A DNA stretch of 64,000 nucleotides from Cellulosimicrobium cellulans (GCF_024124905.1 NZ_JAMXST010000003.1:496001-560000); one strand, 5' to 3'; positions 47,191 through 56,699 are shown, counted from the stretch's first letter. Made by a program: numbers and translations. Notes: generated by a model from the letters alone, not told the origin.

Positions 47191-48266
47191 GAGGGGTCTC
47201 CTTCGGAGGTCGGGTCGACGCCGGTCGTGCCGGCGGCCGGGGGAGCGGCCGGGTCGTCGGGCAGGGCGGCCGTGCGGGTGGCGGAGCCGGTGGCGGCGAG
47301 CGCGTCCCCGAGCGCGTCGGCCAGCGCGGCGTCGGTCGGGCGCTCCGCGACGGCGTCGAGCCGCAGCCCGACGGCGCGCGCCGCCCGGGCGGTCGGATCG
47401 CCGATCGCGACGCCCACGACGTCGTCGCGCGGGCCGAGCTGACGTGCCACCTCGCGCGCGACGCTCCCCGAGGTGAGCACGACGGCGTCCACCTCGCCGG
47501 CGTGCCACGCCGCGACGACGTCCGGCGCGAGCGCGTGCGTGACGGTGCGGTAGACGGTGACGACGTGCGGGACGTACCCGAGGTCGTGCAGCCCGTCGTG
47601 CATCGTCGGTGCGGCGAGGTCCCCTTGCGGCAGCAGCACCAGGCCTCTACCTCGCGAGGGAGAGCCCTGGTCGGCCGAGGTAGAGCCCTGGTTCGGCGAA
47701 GGAGAGCCCTGGTTCGGTGAGGTAGAGGCGTGGTCGGTCGCGGCGAGGGTCGTGAAGGCGGCGACCAGGCCGCGGGCGGAGTTCTCGATCGGCTCGAGGT
47801 CGACCTGGACGCCGACGGCCTCCAGGGCGCGGCGGGTCGCAGGCCCGACGGCGGCCCAGCGGGCTCGGCGGGCGGCGTCACCCAGGTGGACGCCCTGGCG
47901 GGCGGCGCTCGCGACGAGCTCGTCGATCGCGTTGACGCTCGTCACGACGACCCAGGCGAAGTCGCCGTGCGCGAGGCGGGCGACGGCGCCGTCCACCGGG
48001 GCGGTGTCCTCGACCCGGGCGCGCTCGATCGCGGGGCTGACGAGGACGCGCGCGCCGGCGTCGCGGAGCGTCGCGGCGAGCCCCGCGGCGCGCTCGGGCG
48101 CGCGGGGGACGAGGACCGTGCGGCCGGCGAGCGTCGAGCCCGCGGCACGCGGGACCGACGCCAGGGTGGCGGCCTCGGCGTCGCCGTGCGGGCTCGGTCG
48201 CCCGGGCGGGGGCGGCACGACGGGTGCGGGGCCGCGCGACGGGTCGCGCAGGGGGCCCGGGCTCAT
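47187..48266 (-). CDS. hemD: Uroporphyrinogen-III synthase with repeat insertion
   Basis: A 359-residue enzyme (usual size about 250-270) that closes and inverts ring D of hydroxymethylbilane. Two-lobed fold visible as [35 protein letters not shown] and [19 protein letters not shown] in lobe 1/2 and [16 protein letters not shown] and [16 protein letters not shown] in the other lobe. Extra material: an N-terminal 45-residue Pro-rich tail, a 28-residue insertion (about 174-202) coded by the 21-bp tandem array, and a C-terminal 35-residue tail. The insertion sits in the hinge between lobes, so the fold is probably intact. Coupled to hemC and hemB by 4-base overlaps. Confidence 0.88.
   Translation of the reverse strand: MSPGPLRDPSRGPAPVVPPPPGRPSPHGDAEAATLASVPRAAGSTLAGRTVLVPRAPERAAGLAATLRDAGARVLVSPAIERARVEDTAPVDGAVARLAHGDFAWVVVTSVNAIDELVASAARQGVHLGDAARRARWAAVGPATRRALEAVGVQVDLEPIENSARGLVAAFTTLAATDHASTSPNQGSPSPNQGSTSADQGSPSRGRGLVLLPQGDLAAPTMHDGLHDLGYVPHVVTVYRTVTHALAPDVVAAWHAGEVDAVVLTSGSVAREVARQLGPRDDVVGVAIGDPTARAARAVGLRLDAVAERPTDAALADALGDALAATGSATRTAALPDDPAAPPAAGTTGVDPTSEGDPS
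47638..47745 (-). repeat. 21-bp tandem repeat array in hemD, with flanking inverted repeat
   Basis: Units at 47662, 47683, 47704 and 47725 (last degenerate). Flanks 47638-47655 and 47717-47734 are inverted at 16 of 18 positions. Codes [14 protein letters not shown] heptads. Confidence 0.82.
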
Positions 48267-49399
48267 TCCGCCTCGCCGCGGTAGCCGCCGTCGCGGAGCT
48301 GCTCGCGCGCGGTCTCGACGGCGCGGTCGGACGACGGGACGGCGTCGGCGTCCGTGGCCTGTCGCGTCGTCGCCGGGGCCGTCCCGGTCGCGGTCCCGGA
48401 CTCAGCCCCGGCTCCGGGGCCGGAGCCGGTCTCGCGGAGCGGGGCGAGGCGGGCGGCGCCGTCGGCGAGGAGCGCGTCGGCGACGCGGACGCCGAGGGCG
48501 CGCGCGGCGTCGTCCCGCGCGTCCTGCGACGACGCGCCGACCGGGACCGCCGTGCGACCGGAGTGCGTGAGCTGCTCGACGCCGTCGACCCGGGCGACGA
48601 CGGCCGTCAGGACGACCTCGCCGTCCTCGACCAGGGCGTGCGCGCCGACGGGCGCGGCGCAGCCGGCCTCCAGGCGCTCGAGCAGCGACCGCTCGGCGAG
48701 CACGGCGAGGCGCGTCGGCTCGTGGTCGAGGTCGTGCAGGGCGCGCGCGAGCACGGGGTCGTCGAGCGACGCCGTGCGCACCTCCACCGCGAGGGCGCCC
48801 TGCCCGGCGGCGGGCGCCATGATCGCGGTGTCGACGACCTCGGACACCGCGTCGAGCCGGCCGAGCCGCGCGAGCCCCGCGTAGGCGAGCACGACGGCGT
48901 CGAGGTCGGCGTCGGGGCCGAGAGCACGGGCGAGGCGCGTGTCGACGTTCCCACGGATGTCGACGACGTCGAGGTCCGGCCGGACGGAGCGGAGCTGCGC
49001 GGCGCGGCGCGGCGACCCCGTACCGACGCGCGCACCGCGCGGGAGCGTCGTGATGGTGAGACCGCCGCGGGCGCACAGGACGTCGCGCGGGTTCTCGCGC
49101 TCCGGCGTCACGACGGTCAGCCCGGGGGCGGGCTCGGTCGGGAGGTCCTTGAGGGAGTGGACGGCGACGTCGCACCGTCCGTCGAGCAGCGCCTCGCGCA
49201 GCGCGGTGACGAACACGCCGGTGCCGCCCATCTGGGCGAGCGACCCGGTGAGGACGTCGCCGTCGGTGCGGACGCGGACGAGCTCGACGTCCCGGCCGGT
49301 CAGTTCCTCGAGGCGGCGGGCGACGTGGCCGGACTGGGTCGTCGCGAGGGCGCTGCCGCGCGTGCCCACGCGGAGGGGAGGGGTACCTGCAGGGCTCAC
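48263..49399 (-). CDS. hemC: Porphobilinogen deaminase (hydroxymethylbilane synthase)
   Basis: A 378-residue enzyme that chains four porphobilinogens. GTG 49399 is preferred (GGGAGAG nine bases upstream); ATG 49426 is an alternative that would add nine residues. Motifs: RVGTRGSALATTQSGHVA, GGTGVFVTALREALLDGRCDVAVHSLKDLPTE, GTGSPRRAAQL, DIRGNVDTRL, AAGQGALAVEVR, and LEAGCAAPVGAHA with Cys247 carrying the dipyrromethane cofactor. The last 60 residues are a Gly/Thr/Ala-rich tail beyond the normal end. First gene of the hemC-D-B-L operon; promoter within 49400-49574. Confidence 0.94.
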   Translation of the reverse strand: MSPAGTPPLRVGTRGSALATTQSGHVARRLEELTGRDVELVRVRTDGDVLTGSLAQMGGTGVFVTALREALLDGRCDVAVHSLKDLPTEPAPGLTVVTPERENPRDVLCARGGLTITTLPRGARVGTGSPRRAAQLRSVRPDLDVVDIRGNVDTRLARALGPDADLDAVVLAYAGLARLGRLDAVSEVVDTAIMAPAAGQGALAVEVRTASLDDPVLARALHDLDHEPTRLAVLAERSLLERLEAGCAAPVGAHALVEDGEVVLTAVVARVDGVEQLTHSGRTAVPVGASSQDARDDAARALGVRVADALLADGAARLAPLRETGSGPGAGAESGTATGTAPATTRQATDADAVPSSDRAVETAREQLRDGGYRGEAE

Positions 49400-49440
49400 G
49401 GTCCCAGTCTCTCCCCACTTCGGCATTCCACGGAAATGCG

Positions 49441-49498
49441 CACGTCACGCTGCCGGGAATACGTGCGGGAGTGACGTGGTCCTGACGCGCGGTCAGGA
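49441..49498. other. Paired inverted repeats in the hemY-hemC gap
   Basis: CACGTCAC (49441-49448) with GTGACGTG (49471-49478), then TCCTGAC-N5-GTCAGGA (49480-49498). They lie in a 175-base, lower-GC gap after hemY, so could be its terminator and/or the hemC control region. Confidence 0.4.
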
Positions 49499-49574
49499 AC
49501 TTCCGGACACGATGTCAGGACAATTCGCGAGCGCATTTGACGCCGCATTTCTCGGGATTCCGGTAAGGATTGCC

Positions 49575-51056
49575 TCAGTCGAGGACGGCGAGGCCCCGGG
49601 CGCATTCCTGGGCGTGCGCGACGATCGCCGCGAGCCCCGTGCCGGCGATCCAGCCACCCGTCACGGCGAGCCCGGGGACGGCGTCGACCCGCTCGACGAA
49701 CGCCGCGACCTCGCGGCGGTACGCGGGGGTGGGCGGGGGCAGCGCGCCGTTCCAGCGCGTCACGACGTGCCCGAGCACGCGGCCGTGCAGGTCCACGCCG
49801 AACAGCCGTGACGCGTCGGCGACGACGCGGTCGAGGTCGGGCTCCGTCGTCGCGCCGATGCGTCCGTAGCTGAGGCGCACCACGTGGTGGCCCGGTCCGA
49901 CGGCGGCGCGCACGCGCTCGCGCAGCCACGGCCACTTCGCCGTCGAGTGCGTCAGGGCCTTCGCCTCGACGTCCGACGGCGGCGCGGCCCGCCCGGCGTC
50001 GCGGTGCGGCGGGGCGACGAGCAGCCCGGTCCCGCGCGGCGCGTCGTCGAGCTCGGGGGCGCGGAGCAGGAGCGTGACGAGGCGGACGTCCGCGCCGGGC
50101 TCCGGGTCCGGCAGCAGGTCCGCCGCGGTGCCGACGAGCGGGCCGAGCGCGTCCACGAGCGCCGGGGTCGTCACGACGAGGCGCGGCGCGGCGAGCTCGA
50201 CGGGCCCGTCCGGCGTCAGCGCGCGGACGACCCAGGAGCCGGAGGGCGCGTCGCCGCCGGAACGCCCGCGGTCCGGGTCCCTCCGGGCGATCTCCGTGAC
50301 CTCGTGGCGCAGCCGCACGTCGGCGTCCGCCGCGAGCTCCTCGACGAGCCGGTGCATGCCGCCGTCGATCCCGCGGACGGCCGAGCCGGCCGGGGCGAGC
50401 GCGCGCAGCGACGCGACGGCCCGCGCGAGCGACCCCTCGCGCTCGAACGCCTCGCGGAGCCCCGGCGCGACCGCGGCGACGTCCAGCCGGTCGAGCGGGG
50501 CCGAGTGCACCCCGGCCGCGACGGGCGCGACGAGCCGCTCCGTGACGCGCGTCCCCATGCGCGAGCGCGCGAACGTCTCGAGCGTGCGCAGGTCGGTGAC
50601 GCGGCGAGGCAGGACGCGGTCGAGGCTCGCGCGCAGCGCCCCGCCGACGCCGACCGCGCGGCGCACGTCGCGGGACCACGGGTGGGCGGGGATCCCGAGG
50701 ACGCCGGCGCGCGGCAGGGGGTAGGCGCGGCCCGCGGCGTAGCCCCAGGCGCCGTCCCCCGACGGCTCGACGACGTCGAGGCCGAGCGCGGCGACCAGGT
50801 CGCCGACGGCCGTGCCGCGGGCCGCGAAGGACTCGGCCCCCAGGTCGACGCGGACGCCGTCGAGCCCGGGCAGGTCGCCGCCGCGGACGGGCCCGCCGGG
50901 GACGTCCGCGGCCTCCAGCACGACGACGCGCAACCCCTGCTCGCGCAGGGACAGGGTGGCGGTGAGCCCCGCGACCCCCGCGCCGACGACGATCGCGTCC
51001 ACCCCCTCGGGGACGGTCCCGGGGGAGGTGCGGGACGTCGTCGGCTCGGTGCTCAC
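49575..51056 (-). CDS. hemY: Protoporphyrinogen/coproporphyrinogen oxidase
   Basis: A 493-residue FAD oxidase; GTG 51056 overlaps the hemE stop. Rossmann loop VVGAGVAGLTATLSLREQGLRVVVLEA at the N-terminus, GIDGGMHRLVEELA in the middle and the closing FAD motif VTGGWIAGTGLAAIVAHAQECARGL. In monoderm actinobacteria this protein normally works as CgoX, oxidising coproporphyrinogen III to coproporphyrin III in the coproporphyrin-dependent branch; that is family knowledge, not visible in the sequence. cgoH/hemH and hemQ/chdC are not in the window. Confidence 0.92.
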   Translation of the reverse strand: MSTEPTTSRTSPGTVPEGVDAIVVGAGVAGLTATLSLREQGLRVVVLEAADVPGGPVRGGDLPGLDGVRVDLGAESFAARGTAVGDLVAALGLDVVEPSGDGAWGYAAGRAYPLPRAGVLGIPAHPWSRDVRRAVGVGGALRASLDRVLPRRVTDLRTLETFARSRMGTRVTERLVAPVAAGVHSAPLDRLDVAAVAPGLREAFEREGSLARAVASLRALAPAGSAVRGIDGGMHRLVEELAADADVRLRHEVTEIARRDPDRGRSGGDAPSGSWVVRALTPDGPVELAAPRLVVTTPALVDALGPLVGTAADLLPDPEPGADVRLVTLLLRAPELDDAPRGTGLLVAPPHRDAGRAAPPSDVEAKALTHSTAKWPWLRERVRAAVGPGHHVVRLSYGRIGATTEPDLDRVVADASRLFGVDLHGRVLGHVVTRWNGALPPPTPAYRREVAAFVERVDAVPGLAVTGGWIAGTGLAAIVAHAQECARGLAVLD

Positions 51057-52213
51057 CGTCGGGTCGCCTCCTCGTGCGCGTCGTCCTGTCCCGTCCAGTC
51101 TGCGCCGAGCGCGTGGACCAGGCCGACGACACGCGTGAGGACGTCCGGGTCGGTGTTCGGCGGGACGCCGTGCCCGAGGTTCACCACGTGCCCGGGCGCG
51201 GTGCGCCCGCGCCGCACGACGTCGCGCACGTGCGCCTCGAGCACGTCCCACGGCGCGGCGAGGAGCGCGGGGTCGATGTTGCCCTGGACGGGGACGGGGT
51301 CGTGGTCCTCGCCGAGGAGCCGGGCGGCGTCGTCGAGCGGCGTGCGGTAGTCGACGCCCACGGCGACGTCGCGCACCCCGGCCGCGGTGACGGCGTCGCG
51401 CATCGTGGGGAGCAGGTGCTCCGTGCCGGTGCCGAAGTGCACGACCGGCACGCCGAGGTCGGCGACGTGCGTCAGCGCGCGCGTGCTCGCCGGGGCGGCG
51501 CCCGCCGCGTAGTCGGCGCGCGAGAGCGAGCCTGCCCACGAGTCGAAGAGCTGGGCGGCGCTCGCGCCCGCCCGCACCTGGGCGCGCAGGAACGTGCCGG
51601 TGAGGTCGGCGGCCCAGTCGACGAGGCGCTGCCACGTCTCCGGGTCGCCGCGCAGCAGGGCGCGCGCGGCGAGGTGGTCGCGCGACGGCCGACCCTCGAC
51701 GAGGTAGGCGGCGAGCGTGAACGGCGCGCCCGCGAACCCGATGAGCGGCGTCGTGCCGAGCGCGTCGACGGTCAGCGCGACGGCCTCGCGGACCGGGGCG
51801 AGCGACTCCTCGGTGAGCTCGGTCTCCACGAGGCGCGCGACGTCGTCGGGCGTCCGGTACGCCTGGCCCATGACCGGCCCGACGCCCGGCACGATGTCGA
51901 CCTCGACGCCCGCGAGACGCAGCGGCACGACGATGTCGGAGAAGAAGATCCCCGCGTCGACGCCGTGGCGTCGCACCGGCTGGAGCGTGATCTCCGACGC
52001 GAGGTCGGGGCGCAGGCACGAGTCGAGCATGCTCACGCCCTCGCGGGCGGCGCGGTACTCGGGCAGCGAGCGGCCGGCTTGCCGCATGAACCACACCGGT
52101 GTGATTTCCGGGCGATTTCCCGTCGTGCCCGCGCGCAGGGCCTGCACGAGCGGCGAACGGTCCGTGCGGCCGTCGGTCAGGGGATGGCCCGGGGAAAGGG
52201 CGACAGGAATCAC
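51053..52213 (-). CDS. hemE: Uroporphyrinogen decarboxylase
   Basis: A 386-residue TIM-barrel enzyme converting uroporphyrinogen III to coproporphyrinogen III. Signatures: PVWFMRQAGRSLPEYRA (the catalytic Arg motif), GVDAGIFFSDIVVPL with the key Asp, GFAGAPFTLAAYLVEG, FDSWAGSLSRADY, QGNIDPALL and VNLGHGVPPNTDPD. GTG 52213 is the best start; no ribosome site at normal spacing is seen, so a short or absent leader is likely. It is divergent from hemA with a 50-base shared promoter region and heads a hemE-hemY operon. Confidence 0.95.
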   Translation of the reverse strand: MIPVALSPGHPLTDGRTDRSPLVQALRAGTTGNRPEITPVWFMRQAGRSLPEYRAAREGVSMLDSCLRPDLASEITLQPVRRHGVDAGIFFSDIVVPLRLAGVEVDIVPGVGPVMGQAYRTPDDVARLVETELTEESLAPVREAVALTVDALGTTPLIGFAGAPFTLAAYLVEGRPSRDHLAARALLRGDPETWQRLVDWAADLTGTFLRAQVRAGASAAQLFDSWAGSLSRADYAAGAAPASTRALTHVADLGVPVVHFGTGTEHLLPTMRDAVTAAGVRDVAVGVDYRTPLDDAARLLGEDHDPVPVQGNIDPALLAAPWDVLEAHVRDVVRRGRTAPGHVVNLGHGVPPNTDPDVLTRVVGLVHALGADWTGQDDAHEEATRR

Positions 52214-52263
52214 AGCTACCGATTCTGCCTCCCTCCCGGTGGAATGATTAAATCGGAGGCACT

Positions 52264-53685
52264 GTGGCTCTTCTCTCCCTCACGGCCAGCCACCACGAGC
52301 TCGACCTCGACGCCCTGGAGCGACTCTCCACCGGGGCGCACTCGATCGGCGGCTCCGCGGTCGCGGCGTGCGACGTGATCACCGGTGCCGTCGTCCTCGC
52401 GACGTGCAACCGGTTCGAGCTGTACCTCGACGTGGACGCGCCCCTCGACGGGACGGGCGTGCAGCACGCGACCGAGCACGTCGCGCGCATGGTCGCCGAC
52501 GCGTCGGGCGTCGAGCCGGCCGAGGCGCTCGCCTCGTTCCGCACGCGCGCCGGGACCGAGGTCGCCGAGCACCTGTTCGCCGTCGCGTCGGGGCTGGACT
52601 CGATGGTCGTGGGCGAGCGCGAGATCGCGGGCCAGGTGAAGCGCGCCCTGGAGACCGCGCACGCCGACGGCGTGACCTCCTCGACCCTCGAGCTCCTGTT
52701 CCAGACGGCGTCGCGCACGTCCAAGAGGGTCAGCACGCAGACGACGCTCGGCGGCGCGGGCCGCTCCGTCGTCGCGCTGGGCCTCGACCTCGCGGGGGCC
52801 GAGCTGCCGCCGTGGCACCAGGTGCGGGCCGTCCTCATCGGGACGGGGTCGTACGCGGGCGCGAGCCTCGCGGCGCTGCGGGCGCTCGGCTGCGACGACG
52901 TGCGCGTCTACTCGCAGTCCGGCCGTGCCGAGGAGTTCGCCGCCGCGCGCGGCGTGGAGGCGGTCACCGACCTCGTCGCCGCGCTCGAGGACGCGGATCT
53001 CGTCGTGTCGTGCAGCGGCGCCCGCGGGCGGGCGCCGGCCGACGGCGTCGCGCGTCCGGGAGGGGGCGGCGACCGCCGCGAGCAGGCCATCGAGCACGTG
53101 CTCGACGCCGCCGCCGTGGTCCGGGCGCGCGAGCGCGCGGCGGTCCGCGCCGGGGACGAGCCCGCGGCCCGCCCGACCGTGGTGCTCGACCTCGCGCTGC
53201 ACCGCGACGTCGACCCGCGCGTCGCGGACGTCGAGGGCGTGCTGCTCTACGACCTCGCGACGCTCGCCGCGCACTCGCCGTCGATCGCGTCGGAGCTCGT
53301 CGTCCAGGCCCGCGCGATCGTGGACGACGCGACGCGCGCGTTCGAGGAGACGCGGCTCGGCCGCGCGGCGGACACCGCGGTCGTCGCGCTGCTCGCCGAC
53401 GCGGAGCGGCGCATCGCGCTCGAGGTGGCCGACGTCGTCGCGCTGCGCGAGGCGGACGGCGACCCGGTCGAGCCGGACGAGGCCGACGAGCTCGCGCGCG
53501 ACGTGCGACGTCGCGTCCACGCCGACCTGCACCGCGCGATCGTCGAGGCCCGCGCCGAGGCCGTCGCGGCCGCGCAGGCGGAGGAGCGCGCCGTCGTCGC
53601 GGACGCCCAGGCCCTCGCCGACGAGGCGGCAGCGCCGGCACGGCCGACGAGCCCGGGATCTCTCCCCGCACCCGCCGCCCGCTGA
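52264..53685 (+). CDS. hemA: Glutamyl-tRNA reductase
   Basis: A 473-residue enzyme making glutamate-1-semialdehyde, the first committed step of heme synthesis. GTG 52264 behind CGGAGG. Catalytic Cys48 in VVLATCNRFELYLDVD; SGLDSMVVGEREIAGQVKRAL; the NADPH Rossmann loop IGTGSYAGASLAALRALG near residues 200-215; then the helical dimerisation domain. Normal C-terminus is near residue 450; the last 13 residues (about 461-473) and the TGA stop itself come from a 60-nt palindrome spanning 53646-53705. An acidic/Gly loop near residues 255-275 is longer than usual. Confidence 0.94.
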   Translation: MALLSLTASHHELDLDALERLSTGAHSIGGSAVAACDVITGAVVLATCNRFELYLDVDAPLDGTGVQHATEHVARMVADASGVEPAEALASFRTRAGTEVAEHLFAVASGLDSMVVGEREIAGQVKRALETAHADGVTSSTLELLFQTASRTSKRVSTQTTLGGAGRSVVALGLDLAGAELPPWHQVRAVLIGTGSYAGASLAALRALGCDDVRVYSQSGRAEEFAAARGVEAVTDLVAALEDADLVVSCSGARGRAPADGVARPGGGGDRREQAIEHVLDAAAVVRARERAAVRAGDEPAARPTVVLDLALHRDVDPRVADVEGVLLYDLATLAAHSPSIASELVVQARAIVDDATRAFEETRLGRAADTAVVALLADAERRIALEVADVVALREADGDPVEPDEADELARDVRRRVHADLHRAIVEARAEAVAAAQAEERAVVADAQALADEAAAPARPTSPGSLPAPAAR

Positions 53686-53705
53686 GGAGCCACCCCGGGT
53701 TCGGC
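53646..53705 (+). repeat. 60-nt palindrome, copy A5, carrying the hemA stop
   Basis: Left part aligns to the consensus at CCCGGGATC...CTCCCC (53652-53668), right end reads CCCCGGGTTCGGC. The TGA at 53683-53685 is the first codon of its right arm. Confidence 0.72.
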
Positions 53706-53911
53706 GCGCTGCGCCCTCCACGCTCGACCCGGTCGTTCGCCCGGGCATGCAATTGACAGCGCAGTCATACGCGGGAGAGAGTGACCGGCGGACGCCCGTC
53801 GTCGACCAGGAGCACCGTCGCCCCGCCACGAGCGGCCCGGGCGGCACCTGGCCGGCGGACCCGGGGCGCCCCGGGCGACGCAGCCCGGTCGCACGTCGAA
53901 GAGGACATGGC

Positions 53912-56617
53912 ATGAGACGACCACGACTCGCCCTGCTCGCCGCCGGGCTCGCGCTCGCCGTCGCGCCGGGCACGCTGCTGCCTGCCGCCGCGGGCGCCGC
54001 CCCCGCCGGCGACGACGGCACCGTCACCGCCGCCGCGGGCGACGACCTCACGCTCGAGGTCAACCCGTTCGTCGGCACCGAGAGCGAGGGCAACGCCTAC
54101 CCGGGCGCGACCGTGCCGTTCGGCATGGTCCAGCTCAGCCCGGACAACACGAACTCCTACGCCTCGACGTCGTACAGCACGAACGCGGGGCGCGTGTGGG
54201 GCTTCAGCCACCGGCACGTGAACAGCGCGGGCTGCCCCGCGGCGGGCGAGCTGCTCGTCACGCCGGACACGAGCGCGACCCCGCGCACGTCGCGCTCCTT
54301 CATCGCGATCAAGGACCAGAAGAACACCGAGCACGCCTCCGCCGGGTTCTACGAGGTGACGCTCGCGAACGACGTGCACGCCGAGCTCAGCGCGACCACG
54401 CGCGTCGGCGCGCACCGCTACACGTTCCCCGCCTCGACGACGTCGCACCTGTCGTTCAACGTGGGCCAGACGCTGCGCGACGCCGGCGCGAGCTCGGTGA
54501 CGTGGGTCGACGACCGTACGCTCGAGGGCTGGGTCGACAACGGCGGCTTCTGCGGCGGCACGCCGGACAAGCAGCGGTACTTCTTCAGCGCGACGTTCGA
54601 CCGCCCGGTCGCGTCGAGCGGCACGTGGGGCACCGACGCGCGGTACGTCGCGGGGTCCACGACGAGCGAGGTCGCGGGCGGCAACAACGGCGCCGTCGCG
54701 GTGTTCGACACCACGAGCGACCGCGACGTCGAGGTGAGCGTGGGCGTGTCGTTCGTGAGCGTCGACGGCGCGCGCGCCAACCGCGAGGCCGAGGCCACGG
54801 TCGAGGGCGGCCAGGTCGCGTTCGACACCGTGCGCGAGGAGGCGCGCGACGCGTGGAACGCCGAGCTGGGCCGTGCCGCGATCGACGCGTCGCCCGACCA
54901 GCGCCGGATCTTCTACACCCAGCTCTACAAGACGCTGCTCTCGCCGACGATCGGCAGCGACGTCGACGGCCGGTACCGCGGCATGGACCTCGAGGTCCAC
55001 CAGGCCGACGGCTGGGACTACTACCAGAACTTCTCGCTCTGGGACACGTACCGCACGCAGGCGACGCTGCACGCACTCCTGCTGCCCGAGCGCGCGCAGG
55101 ACATCGTGCGCTCGATGTACCAGCACCGCGTCGAGGGCGGCTGGCTGCCGCGCTGGTCGCTCGGCGCGCTGGAGACCAACATCATGGCGGGCGACCCCGT
55201 CACGCCGTGGCTCGCGGAGAACTTCGCGCTCGGCACGGTCCCCGACGACATCGCCGACGAGCTGTGGGACTACCTCGTGGAGAACGCCACGACGACCCCG
55301 CCCGACGACGTCGCGTCCGTCGGGCGGCGCAGCACCGAGTTCTACGCCGAGCACGGCCACGTGCCGTTCTACCCCGAGAACGAGGGCGGCCTCGGCGGCC
55401 AGTTCGAGGAGTACCGCCACGGCGGCTCCGCCACGCTCGAGCTCGCGCTCGCCGACGCGAGCCTCGGCGCCGCGGCGGAGCGCACGGGCCGCGAGGGCGG
55501 GCAGGCGTTCCTCGACAAGGGCCGCAACTGGCGCAACCTCTGGAACCCGGACGTCGAGCTCTCCGGCGGCTTCCAGGGCATGGTCAACGCGAAGCGCCCG
55601 ACGGGCGAGTTCGTCACGCTGCCCGAGCTGACCGACGTCACGCGCTCCGGCTTCCACGAGGGCGTGCCGTGGCAGTACCAGTGGATGGTGCCGCAGGACG
55701 TCACGGGCCTCCAGGAGGTCATGGGCGGCGAGGACGGGTTCGTCGAGCGCCTCGACTACTACTTCGACCAGCCGGCGCTCGCCGCGAACCCCGGCGTCTC
55801 GCCGAGCACGTGGGCCAAGGGCGGCAGCTCGTACTACACGACGATCCGCTACAACCCGGGCAACGAGCCGACGATCATGAACGCGTGGCTCTACGGCTAC
55901 GTGGGCCAGCCGTGGAAGACGAACGACGTGCTCGCCGCGAACCTCAACCGCTTCCCGGACACCCCGGGCGGCGGCGTGGGGAACGACGACCTCGGCACGC
56001 TCGCCGCCTGGTACGTCATGGCGTCGCTCGGGTTCGAGCCGGTGATGCCGGGCTCCGGCATCCTCGCGCTCAACGCCCCCAAGGTGCAGGCCGCGACGCT
56101 CACGACCGACGCCGGGGCGACGCTCCGCATCGACGCGGCGGGCGCCAACGAGAAGCTCCCGAGCTACGTCGCCGGTCTGGACGTCGACGGCGTCGCGCAC
56201 ACCGCCGCGTGGCTCGACGTCGCGGCGCTGCAGGACGGCGGCACGCTCGACTTCGACCTGTCCGACACGAGCGCGGGCCTCACGTGGGGCACCGCGGCCG
56301 CCGACCGGATCCCGTCGGTCTCCGCGGCGGCCCCGCCCGCGCCGGTCGAGGTCGAGGCGAGCGCGCGCTGCCTCGGTGGTCGGGCGTTCGTCGCGGTCCG
56401 CGCGACCAGCACGGCCGACGAGCCCGTCGACGTGACGCTCTCGACGCCGTTCGGCGAGCGGACGGTCCGGCACGTGCTGCCGGGCAAGAACGCCTACCAG
56501 TCGTTCACGACGCGCACCACGTCCGTCGCGGCGGGCGCGGCCACCGTGACCGTCGTCGCCGCGGACGGGACCACGTCCCAGGTCGACGTGGCGTACGAGG
56601 CGCTCGACTGCGGCTGA
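53912..56617 (+). CDS. Secreted GH92 alpha-mannosidase
   Basis: A 901-residue exported enzyme, ATG 53912 behind GAGG. Signal peptide residues 1-31 (AGLALAVAPGTLLPAAAGAA). GH92 begins at about 42: VNPFVGTESEGNAYPGATVPFGMVQLSPDN, GFSHRHVNSAGC, then the alpha/alpha barrel with FSLWDTYRTQATLHALLLPE and WLYGYVGQPWKT. The catalytic-domain signature GNDDLGTLAAWYVMASLGF gives Asp692 and Asp693, matching the Asp pair of the Ca2+-dependent exo-mannosidases, which remove alpha-1,2- or other alpha-mannose units. Residues 810-901 form a separate C-terminal module with two Cys (ARCLGGRAFVAV and EALDCG), a recurrent tail in cellulolytic actinobacterial exoenzymes. Probably acts on fungal or plant N-glycans. 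Confidence 0.93.
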   Translation: MRRPRLALLAAGLALAVAPGTLLPAAAGAAPAGDDGTVTAAAGDDLTLEVNPFVGTESEGNAYPGATVPFGMVQLSPDNTNSYASTSYSTNAGRVWGFSHRHVNSAGCPAAGELLVTPDTSATPRTSRSFIAIKDQKNTEHASAGFYEVTLANDVHAELSATTRVGAHRYTFPASTTSHLSFNVGQTLRDAGASSVTWVDDRTLEGWVDNGGFCGGTPDKQRYFFSATFDRPVASSGTWGTDARYVAGSTTSEVAGGNNGAVAVFDTTSDRDVEVSVGVSFVSVDGARANREAEATVEGGQVAFDTVREEARDAWNAELGRAAIDASPDQRRIFYTQLYKTLLSPTIGSDVDGRYRGMDLEVHQADGWDYYQNFSLWDTYRTQATLHALLLPERAQDIVRSMYQHRVEGGWLPRWSLGALETNIMAGDPVTPWLAENFALGTVPDDIADELWDYLVENATTTPPDDVASVGRRSTEFYAEHGHVPFYPENEGGLGGQFEEYRHGGSATLELALADASLGAAAERTGREGGQAFLDKGRNWRNLWNPDVELSGGFQGMVNAKRPTGEFVTLPELTDVTRSGFHEGVPWQYQWMVPQDVTGLQEVMGGEDGFVERLDYYFDQPALAANPGVSPSTWAKGGSSYYTTIRYNPGNEPTIMNAWLYGYVGQPWKTNDVLAANLNRFPDTPGGGVGNDDLGTLAAWYVMASLGFEPVMPGSGILALNAPKVQAATLTTDAGATLRIDAAGANEKLPSYVAGLDVDGVAHTAAWLDVAALQDGGTLDFDLSDTSAGLTWGTAAADRIPSVSAAAPPAPVEVEASARCLGGRAFVAVRATSTADEPVDVTLSTPFGERTVRHVLPGKNAYQSFTTRTTSVAAGAATVTVVAADGTTSQVDVAYEALDCG

Positions 56618-56638
56618 CCCGCGGTCCGGTCGCGACAG

Positions 56639-56699
56639 GGGAGCGCTCGCGCTCCCGCACGAGGGCCGTCGTCGGGCACCCCGCCCGGCGGCGGCCCTC
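56639..56699 (+). terminator. Two hairpins after the GH92 gene
   Basis: GGGAGCG-N4-CGCTCCC (56639-56656) and GAGGGCCG/CGGCCCTC (56661-56668, 56692-56699). The first starts 22 bases after the stop codon. Likely termination region. Confidence 0.5.

Noticed and set aside
53753-53758. TTGACA as -35 of the GH92 gene
   Set aside because: No TAnnnT box lies 16-18 bases downstream, so the promoter is not supported.
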